A DNA stretch of 64,000 nt, from positions 41,001-105,000 of the forward strand of contig RPFO01000972.1 of NCBI GenBank assembly GCA_009746045.1, written 5' to 3'. Position 1 is the first letter of the stretch, and the number at the start of each line of letters is the position of its first letter. The position numbers and the translations under genes were made by a program. Shown piece after piece: positions 54,226 to 64,000 of this stretch. The notes under the pieces are model-generated. The model had not been told where the DNA came from and did not search any database. It saw only the letters and a program-made list of their open reading frames with translations. Source of the stretch: Mesostigma viride. Lineage: Eukaryota; Streptophyta; Mesostigmatophyceae; Mesostigmatales; Mesostigmataceae.

Positions 54226-57200
54226 GTAGGGGGAGTTGCGCATGAAGCGGGCCTTTCTTTCGAGTATGCGCAGGATGTTGTCGTTGGCGTCACCTTCCAC
54301 CCACTCGTCGTGGTACACAAAGTTCAACGCGTACTTTGCCAGCTCCTGCAGGCACCACTCGCATATGGAGGCAAGTCGAGAAACGGGAGGGTAATCAGAA
54401 TACAAATTACACATAAGATCTAAACGGGACACATCTGAACAAATATGGACACCAGGTGGCGCGATCAAGTCCAAAAGATCGAATAGCAGTGATTGTAGTA
54501 ATTAATAATCTAATAGCAGTGATTGTAGTAATTAATGATTGCAGTAGTCGTTAGTAGATGACCAGTTACACAGGTGAATAGCTCTTAAGCAATCCTCGTC
54601 TTGTCAAGCTCCCGCGGACACAGCACATGGGCAAGACCAAGAGAGATGCCCTTTGAGAGACACAAGAACAAGTTGGTTCCCCTACTACTTGCACATCATT
54701 TCAACACACAATTTGCTAGCTCCTGGCTGTTTGCCAGCCCTGGTTGCTGTGCACGTGGCTCTAAGACGTGAGGGCGGAGGCAACGCCCAAGAGGCATGGT
54801 AACAAGCTGATGGCGAAACAAACTGCTGCAACACTGAAAGTGCCCCCATTTTTCTTAACCTCACAACAAAACTTTTCATTTATTAAACCAAACCCTTTCT
54901 TCCTGCATGATGCGCACCAATCCAAACAATTCAAAACAACCACGTATTTTATAAACATTGAAAGTCGTGCACTTATCTACAACTACCCTCTTCTTCAATT
55001 ACATTTTTCTAACAATAACCCACCTTTTGCTTCTTGCACGCAAACGCAAGTATCCCAGACCACTGAAAACACCACAATCATTCATCTAGCTAGACACCCA
55101 GGGTATGTATATTATCTAGCTAGACACATAGATACACCCCGGGTCGTCCTCCAACACTAGCCCACCTCCTGCTGCTTGCGCACGGATCCCAGCTGTCCGG
55201 TACGCCCCATGCTCCTCGTATCTACAGGCCCGTGGACGTTTCTGTCTTTCTAAAACACAACCCCCTTCCTGGTTCTTCCGCATGCACGCTACCTATTCGA
55301 ACGATCTTTGTGGGGTCCTTTGGAAACAACCCACCTCCTGCTTCTTGCGCACGAGCTTCCAAGGGATGTCGCGCAGTGTCTCCGCCGCGTCCTGAGGAAA
55401 AAACACCCAGGGTCCCAGGCAGTAGGAGAGTGAGAGATGGCATCAGCGATGAATGGCAATGGTGACATGTGGCATGCGGCCGTTTGGCTCGAGGGAAAAT
55501 TAGGTGACTTCATAAGTTCAGAAGATAGCAATAATCATTCATGAATGCACATCAACAGCAAGCCATTTTCGTAAGGTCAACAAAACCAAGCCCACCTCCA
55601 TGTCATTCTCGAGCAGCTTGACCGAGAACTGACGGAAGTCCAGCAGGTCCTCGAATGGAAGCTCCATATTGTCTGCGACGATGACCTGGCAGCAGACATA
55701 GCCACATTTGGTAGTAACAAATCATACAAAAATGAGCTCCATGCCATCCACCACGATGGCCTGGCAGCAGACGAAGCCACGTTTGATAGTAACAAATCAT
55801 ATCAAAAGAGAGCTCGATACTATCACCTGGCAAGTAAAGAAAGTACAGATAGGCAGACGTAGACCCACAGCCAGGCCGGTGCCATGGTATGATCCGATGC
55901 ATGCGTACTGCGATGCATGCTTACTGCGATGCATGCTTACTGCGATGCATGCCTACTGCGATGCATGCCTACTGCGATGCATGCCTACTGCGATGCATGC
56001 CTACTGCGATGCATGCCTACTGTGATTACGGTGATACCATTTAGATATAAATGAGCACGCCATGATGACCTCTTTGGATTCAACCTCTGTTTATTTAGCT
56101 AATAACGGTTTATAAACCTATTGATCATACTTTGTTATTAACGAGTCCTATTTAAGTCCTTTTGTGCGATGCATGTCCCTCCAAGCATGAAGCACGTTGG
56201 CACCTTGGTCTGGTTTGGTGGGTGGGCACCCTGGGACAGCTCGGAGGGGGGCTCCCCCGATGTCTGGTGGGTGGATGGGCTAGCAGCACCCTATTCCAAT
56301 CTACGTTACAGCATGGTGCCACCAAGTCCATTTCATGCCGCAAACGTCAAACTTTTACCACCGATTATGGCTGCACAAGATCCCTTTCACTACAAAGCCG
56401 CGCCCACATTACGCAGGTGAACCCATGGCAAAGCTGGCCCCGAGGGCAGCAGCATCGGGAGTCATTGTCATTCAAAGGATAAATGAAAGGATGTGAAAGG
56501 ATGAATCTATGATGCCCTGTTATTGAAAGGATGTGCACCACAAGACCGCGGCGGGTCTCGGCGTATCGACAAATCAGATTGTCTAAGTGAATAATAGCGT
56601 CCTTTGAATGATATAGCATCCTGTAAACAATACAGCAAAACATACCATCCTGTGACACGTGACATGAGTTGCTTCCCGACTGATGAGAACCCGGGTGGCC
56701 ACTGGTACACTGACAATGGCCGGCTAGCAGAGCGGTGCAAGTGGACACCGGCTGTGGACAGCAAGTTACCCACGTTTGATGGACAACAAAGTTTGATGAT
56801 GGTGTTCATACTTTATCATCAAACTTTCCCACGTTTGATGGACACCAAAGTTTGATGATATCCTGTTCATACTATAACCCGCACCGGTGTGCAGCCAGGA
56901 GCCAGCACCGATGCAGGCACAATGGGTATGGGGTATTCTCTGGGTCTGCAACACCAACTTTATATAAGGTGTTGAAGGCACGCACCGGAATGCATCCAAG
57001 TGCCAGCGCGTCAAAGATGCGTGTGCTCCATCCCTCCACGCCCCTGACGTAGGGGAAGGGGGATGATGTTGCACGAAACAGAACGAAAGCTCATGAGGTC
57101 TATAGATGGCAAGGAATATGTGTCTGTGTGCTCCAAGCCCCCATGCCCCTGAGGAAGAGAAGCCACCTTGAACATTACAGGAAACACATCAGGTTAGGTC

Positions 57201-60200
57201 TACGGTCCATTAATAGGCAAGGTGTGCTTGGGTGTGCGTGCATGTGCTCCTGCCCTCCATGCCCCTGGGGCAGGGGCAAAGCGGTCGGTTCATAAGGGTA
57301 TGGAAGCCAGGTCATACACAACAGAGAAACATCAGGTTGGGTCTATGATCAATAAGTGGAGGGGGGAAGTTTATGCGTCCACACCGCTGGGGTAAGAACA
57401 GAAGGATGCCATCGTCCGTAACAGACACAAAACAATTAGAGGATGCTATCGACCTTAACAGACACGAAAACATGGCATGCTAGTTTAACAGGACAAGGAA
57501 CATTCCTGCTCCAGCATCACCATCCTGAAACGACCCCACGATATGATGGGCCAGTTTAGTTGATCAAAAGGGATTTAATAGTAGCAATATAATGAAACGA
57601 CAGCAACGATACGCAGACGCAGCCAACGTGCTCATGTATGGCTCTTTTCTAACAAACTTTTTTCTGACAATAAACACATGGGGTCACTGTGACACACTGT
57701 CATCGCACGCTGTACCTTACACCAACGAGCTGTTCCTTACACCGGGGAACAGGATACCCATCACAAGATGCAGATATAGATTCTCAACGAAAGACCTTGA
57801 CCTCAATGCGGGCGACCGGGCATGGCGAGATGCGAATAACCACTACCACTCGTCACCCTCAACCCTGAAACCATTGGCACTCCCTCACCACGGGCAACAG
57901 CAAAGCACAGCATCTTTCGTCATCAACAAGCCACCCCTCACATCTCGAACCCTTAACCCCCCAACTCTTATCCCATGGGCAACTCACTCTCCACCCTCCA
58001 CCCTCCACCTTCCACCTTCCACCCTCCACCCTCCACCCTCCACCCTCCACCCTCCACCCTCCACCCTCCACCCTCCACCCTCCACCCTCCACCCTCCACC
58101 CTCCACCCTCCACCCTCCACCCTCCACCCTCCACCCTCCACCCGCGACCCTCATTCCATAGACCGTTGCTCACCGTGGGCAGAAGCAGAAGCGGCTGCGC
58201 AGCATCTCCTGAAGCGCGCACGTGAGGTTGCAGCTGGCATCCCGCACTGTACGGAACAGCACCTGGGGTGAGGGGGGGGGCAGATCGTGCAGTGCACCAG
58301 AGTGCCATGTAGCGCCAGCAAAGGGCAGATATATGATTGGGGCGCAGGGTCGATGAAAGGGGTTAGACGTGGCGTAAAAGGCGGGGGCAAGGAGAGCTGC
58401 CGCTGGCTGCATGATGGCAGACACCAGCAATGCGTGCGATAAACTGATCAAATAAAAAGATGCGAACAGGACAGCACTGAAATAAGGTACCCAAATGCCT
58501 CCATCGTACTACTATATTAGTGCTGTTAGTGAAGATACTAACAATAAGATGAGGCCAGTGGCGGAATTGGCTACAGGCTGTAATGATTGGAGACATTGCC
58601 AATAAGATTATCCCACCCAGTAGCGGAATAGGCTGTTGGCTACCATGTACTTCTATGAAGATATTGAAGATAAGAGTGCCCATCCCGTGGTGGGATATGT
58701 GCTCAGGGATATGTGCTACATTTACTCCCAACGGAGTTATGTTACAATTCAATTCAATTCCTTGGTGAAATGACTCGCACTCGTTACTTTGTCCCCATCA
58801 GCACCGCCAACCGGCTGTACATATGTCGCTTTCCGTGGCATCAGCCAAGCGCAGTGCCTGGGCAGGTCGCGTGAAAACTGCTGCCAGGCAGGATGTGCAG
58901 GGAAGCTGTGTATTTATTGTCGCATTCCGGAAAACCCGGACAGAACCGAGGGGTCCTCCTCCGGCCGAGTTGATACAGAATGCGTGGGGGAGTCCGGAGT
59001 ATCATGCATAGGTATGATACTAATAGGTAGTATAACAGTAATAGGAGAGAATAGCTATGTAATCAGGTATCATTTCGGGGGTGGATGTGTGTGCGAATGT
59101 GTGGTTTAGTAGGTACAGTATTGTAGGTGCTATAATAGTATAATTAGTGAATAGTTCTGAAGGTGTTCATTCTGGGTGTGGATGCGTGTGTGACTGTGTG
59201 GTTTCATAGGTACAGTATTATAGGTACTATAACAGTATAATTAGTGAATAGCTCTGAAGGTGTTCATTCTGGGTGTGGATGCGTGTGTGACTGTGTGTGC
59301 GAGCCAGCATGTGCGTGTGAGTGTGTATGTGTGGGCGTCAATGCACGTGCCACCTCAGGCCACGCTCGCGAAGAAACCTTTGGAAAAAAGGGAGGGAGAA
59401 AAAGAAAAGAGAGCTTGTGTGAGCATGCGAGGGTAATGCAACAGGTGCTTAATGTTGCAGGTAGAAAAACACATGGCTCCGTGATCAGGGAGCCGCTAAC
59501 AACCAGGGAGCCGCATGTTAGCATGCGAGGCTATAGGGAGGGGTACAGCTTCCTGGAAAGGGCTACGGCTGAGTACATTGGATCACTACGAATAAGAAAA
59601 GGGCTACGGCTGAGTACATTGGATCACTACGAATAACCGACCATGAAACGGACAACGGAATCAACAAGCCCAATTTCTGCAGAAAATTGACATTTTTCCT
59701 TTCACTGTTTTTGTAGGTGTTGGCCAGAGATACTTACTCTGAGCACTTGATCAAATAAGGTGTCTTTTCTGGGAGGCAGCGATGGCCAAGCGCATCTAGA
59801 AAAGAGGCGACCATGGGAAAAAACGACCATGAAATGCTCTTATACCGCCAAAACGTAAGATTGAACCTTGCCATGCTAACGTAAAGGAATTTGTCATCAC
59901 TTGAGGACAGTGCCACTTGAGACACAGGACGAGGGGGTCCAGGTGGCATCAGGTATGTCCCAGGTGGCAGAAATTTGCTGTCGCATTCCGGAAAACCCGG
60001 ACAGAACTGAGGGGTCCTCCTCCGGCCGAGTTGATACAGAATGCGTGGGGGAGTCCGGAGTACCATGCGTAGTCTTATTATAGGCATTACAAAAGTATCA
60101 CGAGTGAATAGCTCTCTAGTTATAGTAACACGAGTGAATAGCTCTGTAGTTAGGTATCATTCCGGGTGCGGATGCGCGTGTGCATGTGCGGGGTAGATAT

Positions 60201-63200
60201 GGGGAGGTTCACTTATCTTGTGCATGGCTATTATCTTGTGCATGAGTGCACATCTCTTCCAGTTGAGTTGGTACATAAAGAAGGGAGATAGAGTGGAGGG
60301 TAGGCACCTGTGCGATTGGATTATTAATGCTGGAATGAATGCACGCACGTATGCACATGCGTTTGACCCTCCCACGGCCGAGTTGATGCAGATTGTTGAA
60401 GTGTTCAAAGGTCGTGTGGGGTGACTTGGTGGGGAACACAAAACATCTGAATTCCCTAAGTAAGCGATGTGAACTATGTCGCATTGCTGGTGCCATTGTG
60501 TGGTTGGGCACTTTGTGCTTGTACTAGAAGCAATGTGAATACTGAGCTTGGAACTGTAACTAGTATTATTTGATGAATTGACACACGGAGCACCGCATCC
60601 AGATGTGGATATGAAGCCCCTAATCGAACCGCAGCTTGAGTGTTGATTTACTATACAGGGACATAGTTGATCAATAGGGATGCTAGGGTGCATTACTATC
60701 CAAACATAACGATCACATTGTTGATCAATAGGGATGCTAGGGTGCATTACTATCCACACATAACGATCACATTGTTGATCAATAGGGATGATAGGGTGCA
60801 TTACTATCCACACATAACGATCACATTGTTGATCAATAGGGATGATAGGGTGCATTACTATCCACACATAACGATCACATTGTTGATCAATAGGGATGAT
60901 AGGGTGCATTACTATCCACACATAACGATCACATTGTTGATCAATAGGGATGATAGGGTGCATTACTATCCACACATAACGATCACATTGTTGATCAATA
61001 GGGATGATAGGGTGCATTACTATCCAAACATAACGATCACATTGTTGATCAATAGGGATGATAGGGTGCATTACTATCCACACATAACGATCCAGAGACA
61101 AGGATCCAACATACTCCACACATCCTACCTCCTCTGAGCCCAGGTTGCTTGCGAGCTTCTGCCACAGAACGCATGTTATTCATTCTTCTTGCAAGTTATC
61201 CAGTCCCTTCATACTAACCTTCATGCTAACCATGTTATTCACTGTACGCATTTTACTGATTAGTATTCTCCAAACGGCTCCCCCCCTCCTCAGAGCGCAG
61301 GTTGAGCTCACAGTCATTTGACAGCATGCCATCCATGAGACAAGTTACCAGTGCATGTCATCGTTCATTTCCTCTAGAGCAGTCTGAGTACATCCTCGTC
61401 AAGCTGCAGGTTGAGCACGCAGCAAGTAGAAAGAATGTCATCGTTCACATCCTCTAGGAAAGTCAGAGTACCTCCTCAGAACCGCAGGTTGAGCGTAGCG
61501 TCCAACAAGGACCATCAAGACTGCTTCTTATTTGCCATAGCGGTCTCTTTCCGGACACCCCTTACCTCTTCTGACTGCAGGTCAAGCGCAAGCTGCTGCC
61601 GAGGGGTTTGATTAGGACCATTGATAAGGACCACATTATGTACACCATCCTATCCCCTGAGCATCCTACCTCCTCTTCCGAGCGCAGGTTGAGCGCGAGC
61701 TTCTGGCGCAAGCCGTAGGGTGCGCCGTCCTCCTCCCCCGGCAGCGTGCCGCGGAAGTGAGCCAGAAAATCCTTCTGCCCGACGGCACCCAGCTGGGTCA
61801 GGTCGGGCAGCACCTGGGGGAATGGGAGGTAAACCAAAAGGAAAAAGCCAGCAAATGCCAGCAAATGCAAATGCCAGCACATTGTCATAACAGCCTCACC
61901 AGCGCTGCGCGTATATTAAAGCGGTGATTTCAGTTTAGGGTTGAGGGTTAACAGTTCAGAAACACTGACAGAGCACGAGGGACAGCCATACACGTGAAAC
62001 ACAATACATCATCCAGAGGATCTATTGTAGGCCACAGTATGTGCGAGCCGATATTTTTGGGGGAGATGCCGCCGATTGCTTGGCCCATGCTAGTTGCGCA
62101 CCCACACACACAATTGGCGGCGATATTGTACTAACGTGAGCCGCGCATTAACTGAGGGCAAGTTTGACAACGGATTGGGAGGAGCTTGTTGGGACAGGTG
62201 CTTGCACGTATCACAAGCTGGGCAACCCGCTCGGCACTGGAAACAAACACATTCCAATCAATGCTGCGCCGACAGGTTTCCAAAACCAAGGTACTATTTT
62301 GTGGGCGATACCTAGACTAGTGTGGCCCACTCTATTGGCGAACCCAGAATAGTAGAACAATGACCCACCCTCCACCCTCCACCCTCCACCCTCCACCCTC
62401 CACCCTCCACCCTCCACCCTCCACCCTCCACCCTCCACCCTCCACCCTCCACCCTCCACCCTCCACCCTCCACCCTCCACCCTCCACCCTCCACCCTCCA
62501 CCCTCCACCCTCCACCCTCCACCCAGAATAGCAGAGCTCCCACACTAAATACGCTGGACGGCGGACACATGCACCTAGCATAGTGAGAGCTACTCCAGAT
62601 CTTACAGTAGCACCCTTCTAGTGCAACCCTTTCCCCCCGCTCACCAGCGCGGCGTCCTGCAGGATCTTTCCCGGCGGGATGATGACGTCCTTCCACGTGT
62701 CCAGCACGGGGGAGTGGCGGTCCAGCACGCCCGTGAGGAACACCGACTTTTTGATGCGCTGCAGGTTGGCCTCCTGCAATCATGACGAGTTTTACACAGG
62801 AGCGATGTGGCATAGCAAGCACAACCGCAAAGATCGCCCACTTTTCAATACGCTGCAGCTTGGCCCCCTGGTAAGCCGCCCGCCCATTGCAAGCCGCCGA
62901 TTCGCTTTTGCGCCAACCACCCATTTTGAGGCGCTGCCCTCTGTAAGCACGGCAGCACCATACGCATACTCGTAGTAAGTAGTATGTACACTCATAAGTT
63001 TATGAGTATAAGTATAGAAGTTTAAGTATACCCATAAGTAGCATACCCATATGAAGTACTAGTAGTATAGTAGTAAGTAGTAATACCAGGGATTAAGGCA
63101 TGGTCATCCCTACTGCTATAGTAGTAGGGATTAAGGTGCTATAGTAGTAGGGATTAAGGCATGGTCATTCCTAGTGCTTTAGTAGTAGGGATTAAGGTGC

Positions 63201-63431
63201 TATAGTAGTAGGGATCAAGGCATGGTCATCCCTACTGCTATAGTAGTAGTAGGAGAATACACAAGTGATGAAAAGACCATGCAGAGGCAAGCCCACCTTG
63301 AGCACGGCGGCGCCTCGCTCGGAAGGGAAGATGAACACGTGGTCCCTCCCCTCTGTACGCGACCAGTACGCGTGGTCGCTCTGGATGGTGTCCAGCGTGC
63401 GCGCAAACAGCTTGTTGACCGCCTCCACCAC
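54202..63431 (-). CDS. Exostosin-like glycosyltransferase (GT47), C-terminal eight exons
   Basis: Exostosin-family enzymes transfer sugars in the Golgi onto glycoproteins or wall polysaccharides. Exons (minus): 63,431-63,297; 62,773-62,645; 61,813-61,670; 58,262-58,174; 57,043-56,986; 55,685-55,596; 55,391-55,335; 54,345-54,202 (stop). All phases agree, giving 281 codons; the N-terminus, including any signal anchor, lies past the right edge. Family landmarks in order: AYWSRTEGRDHVFIFPSE; TWKDVIIPPG; FLAHFRGTLPG; MLRSRFCFCPRGVEGWSTRI; FDALALGCIPVIVADNMELP; FEDLLDFRQFSVKLLE; and a C-terminal helix. These match the nucleotide-sugar-binding half of GT47. Volvocine algae carry many such ELG-type genes. 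The last exon could also begin 12 nt upstream (WCLQ), in the same frame. Introns are packed with minisatellites. Confidence 0.9.
55014..55391 (-). repeat. Decayed tandem copies of an exostosin exon's donor end
   Basis: The exon 55,391-55,335 ends ...TGCGCAAGAAGCAGGAG|GTGGGTTG. In plus sense CCCACCTCCTGCTTCTTGCG recurs with changes at 55,157 (CCCACCTCCTGCTGCTTGCG), 55,258 (AACCCCCTTCCTGGTTCTTC) and 55,019 (CCCACCTTTTGCTTCTTGCA), all downstream on the gene. Confidence 0.65.
55655..55830 (-). repeat. Tandem copies of an exostosin exon's acceptor end
   Basis: The acceptor (plus: ATGACCTGGCAGCAGACATA) with about 29 bases of exon is repeated ~76 bp away as ATGGCCTGGCAGCAGACGAA preceded by GAGCTCCATGCCATCCACCA, and once more, weaker, near 55,814. 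The copies lie upstream of the exon, in the intron. Confidence 0.75.
55900..56022. repeat. 16-bp array ATGCATGCCTACTGCG
   Basis: Eight consecutive copies of TGCGATGCATGCYTACTGCG-phase units, 16 bp each, in an exostosin intron. Each contains the palindrome ATGCAT/TGCATGCA. Confidence 0.9.
56023..57000. other. Exostosin intron, mixed sequence
   Basis: Between exons 55,685 and 56,986. A ~50-bp duplication (CCCACGTTTGATGGACAMCA, AAGTTTGATGATR) lies at 56,768-56,860. No further gene or element recognised. Confidence 0.4.
57984..58143. repeat. (CCACCCT)n heptamer array 1
   Basis: About 22 heptamers. The gene's sense strand reads (AGGGTGG)n, a telomere-like, quadruplex-prone heptamer. Plus-strand frames reading HPPPSTL are by-products. 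It lies in the intron just downstream of the exon at 58,262-58,174, 31 bases past its donor. Confidence 0.95.
58697..58760 (+). repeat. Dispersed 3'-end repeat, copy 3, with (CAATT)n tail
   Basis: GGGATATGTGCTACATTTAC then TCCCAACGGAGTTATGTTAC, with the tail AATTCAATTCAATTCC. It lies in an intron of the exostosin gene. Confidence 0.6.
58905..60130. repeat. Direct duplication within an exostosin intron
   Basis: CGCATTCCGGAAAACCCGGA, GAGGGGTCCTCCTCCGGCCG and GTTGATACAGAATGCGTGGG occur in the same order at 58,920-59,010 and 59,982-60,072. A smaller duplication sits between them: GAATAGYTCTGAAGGTGTTC at 59,149 and 59,245. Confidence 0.75.
60667..61090. repeat. 54-bp minisatellite, eight copies
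   Basis: Eight nearly identical copies of a 54-bp unit starting TTGATCAATAGGGATGATAG and ending ACGATCACATTG. 54 is a multiple of three, so open frames appear on both strands. It lies in an exostosin intron. Confidence 0.95.
62367..62523. repeat. (CCACCCT)n heptamer array 2
   Basis: A second, almost perfect array of the same heptamer, about 22 copies, in another intron of the same gene (between exons 62,645 and 61,813). It is bracketed by CCCAGAATAG at 62,343-62,352 and 62,522-62,531. Confidence 0.95.
63000..63260. repeat. TAGTAGTAGGGATTAAGG repeats
   Basis: Irregular copies of GTAGTAGGGATTAAGGYRTG within the intron after the exon at 63,431-63,297. No gene content. Confidence 0.7.
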
Positions 63432-63765
63432 CTGCGTGCGATGTGACGGGACCGCAAGCATCGGATGCAGGTAATACAAGGACAAGGTTATACAGCGGTG
63501 GAGGGCGGTTGACCGCCTCCACCACCTGCGTGCGATGTGACGGGACCGCAAGCATCGGATGCAGGTAATACAAGGACAAGGTTATACAGCGGTGGAGGGC
63601 GGTTGACCGCCTCCACCACCTGTGTGCGATGTGATGGGACCGCAAGCATCGGATGCAGGTAATACAAGGACAAGGTTATACAGCGGTGGAGGGCGGTTGA
63701 CCGCCTCCACCACCTGCGTGCGATGTGATGGGACCGCAAACATCGGAACGATCGGATGCAGGTAA
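63417..63765 (-). repeat. 94-bp copies of an exostosin exon's acceptor end
   Basis: GACCGCCTCCACCACCTGCG (plus), which is the first exon bases plus CAG acceptor, occurs at 63,417, 63,511, 63,605 and 63,699, exactly 94 bp apart; a decayed copy lies near 63,962. Each extra copy is preceded by GGTGGAGGGCGGTTGACCGC, which pairs with the following CTCCACC as a near-perfect hairpin over the splice site. Only the innermost copy continues into the full exon. Confidence 0.9.
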
Positions 63766-64000
63766 TGCATATCATGCGTATAATACAAGGAATCAGCTTA
63801 TATACAGCTTATATAATAATAATCTCATACTACTATACAGCTTATATAATAATAAGCTCATATACAGATTGTATAATAATAATCTCATATACAGATTATA
63901 TAATAATAAGCTCATAGACAGCTTATAAAATAATAAGCTTGCATACGGCGGTAGAGAACGGTTGACTGCCTCCAAGCCCTGTGGCACCTGGCAAGCACTG
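63766..64000. repeat. AT-rich CTTATATAATAATAA repeats
   Basis: Five copies of ~30-bp units of the form ACAGMTTATATAATAATAAK followed by CTCATA, between the acceptor arrays near the right edge. Confidence 0.8.

Noticed and set aside
60667-61137. CRISPR-like regular array of 54-bp units
   Set aside because: The units are contiguous and nearly identical, with no distinct spacers and no cas genes; the setting is a eukaryotic intron.
62211-62924. 237-codon minus frame with GGWRVE repeats
   Set aside because: Reads through the (CCACCCT)n array; the real exon here (62,773-62,645) uses another frame.

Overview
The window looks like nuclear DNA of a green alga, most likely a chlorophyte of the Chlamydomonadales/Volvocales type. 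This is inferred from short GC-rich exons with GTAAGT/GTGAG donors and TGCAG/GCAG acceptors, repeat-filled introns, an exostosin-like (GT47) gene of the kind expanded in these algae, L1-type LINEs, and a plant-type SurE gene. No bacterial operon, tRNA, rRNA or CRISPR array was seen.

Layout. 1-2,340: satellite of ~40-bp monomers. 2,449-10,349 (-): a 21-exon gene whose introns all join in phase; it encodes a multi-pass membrane N-terminus, a long low-complexity middle and a C-terminal CxxC...CC zinc knuckle resembling that of Helitron proteins, and it runs on past the left edge. 10.8-16.1 kb: no gene; two copies of a promoter-like module, a 1.45-kb minisatellite and one end of a piggyBac-like element. 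16,140-23,120 (+): a multi-exon gene of unknown function with about five breaks in frame, and introns that share a GCGAC-S-GCCGGCGTTTCT motif. 24,166-34,995 (-): a complete 11-exon SurE-type 5'-nucleotidase gene (443 aa) whose second intron holds a 1.7-kb piggyBac-like element with TTAA target duplications. 35,852-41,422 (-): a full-length, apparently young LINE with an intact 1,472-codon ORF2 and an 18-bp target-site duplication. 42,006-44,476 (+): 3' part of a gene for a Gly-rich protein with a C-terminal C2HC zinc motif. 44.5-54.2 kb: a nest of old retroposons, namely four LINE-ORF1 copies and several 5'-truncated LINE 3' ends with (ATTA)n tails. 54,202-63,431 (-): the C-terminal eight exons of an exostosin-like glycosyltransferase, extending past the right edge.

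The most striking pattern is that many tandem arrays in this window start exactly at exon edges. Segments spanning a splice donor, a splice acceptor or the stop codon have been copied two to five times into the adjoining intron or 3' flank of four different genes. Sense-strand G-rich repeats, a CA repeat that itself forms a 3' splice site, an 11-nt micro-exon and tandem exon duplications add to this.

The genes do not form a functional cluster. SurE (phosphatase/nucleotidase) and exostosin (cell-wall or glycoprotein glycosylation) are ordinary host genes; the 2.4-10.3 kb and 16.1-23.1 kb genes are the unidentified ones. All exon models were read by eye from splice consensus and frame continuity.
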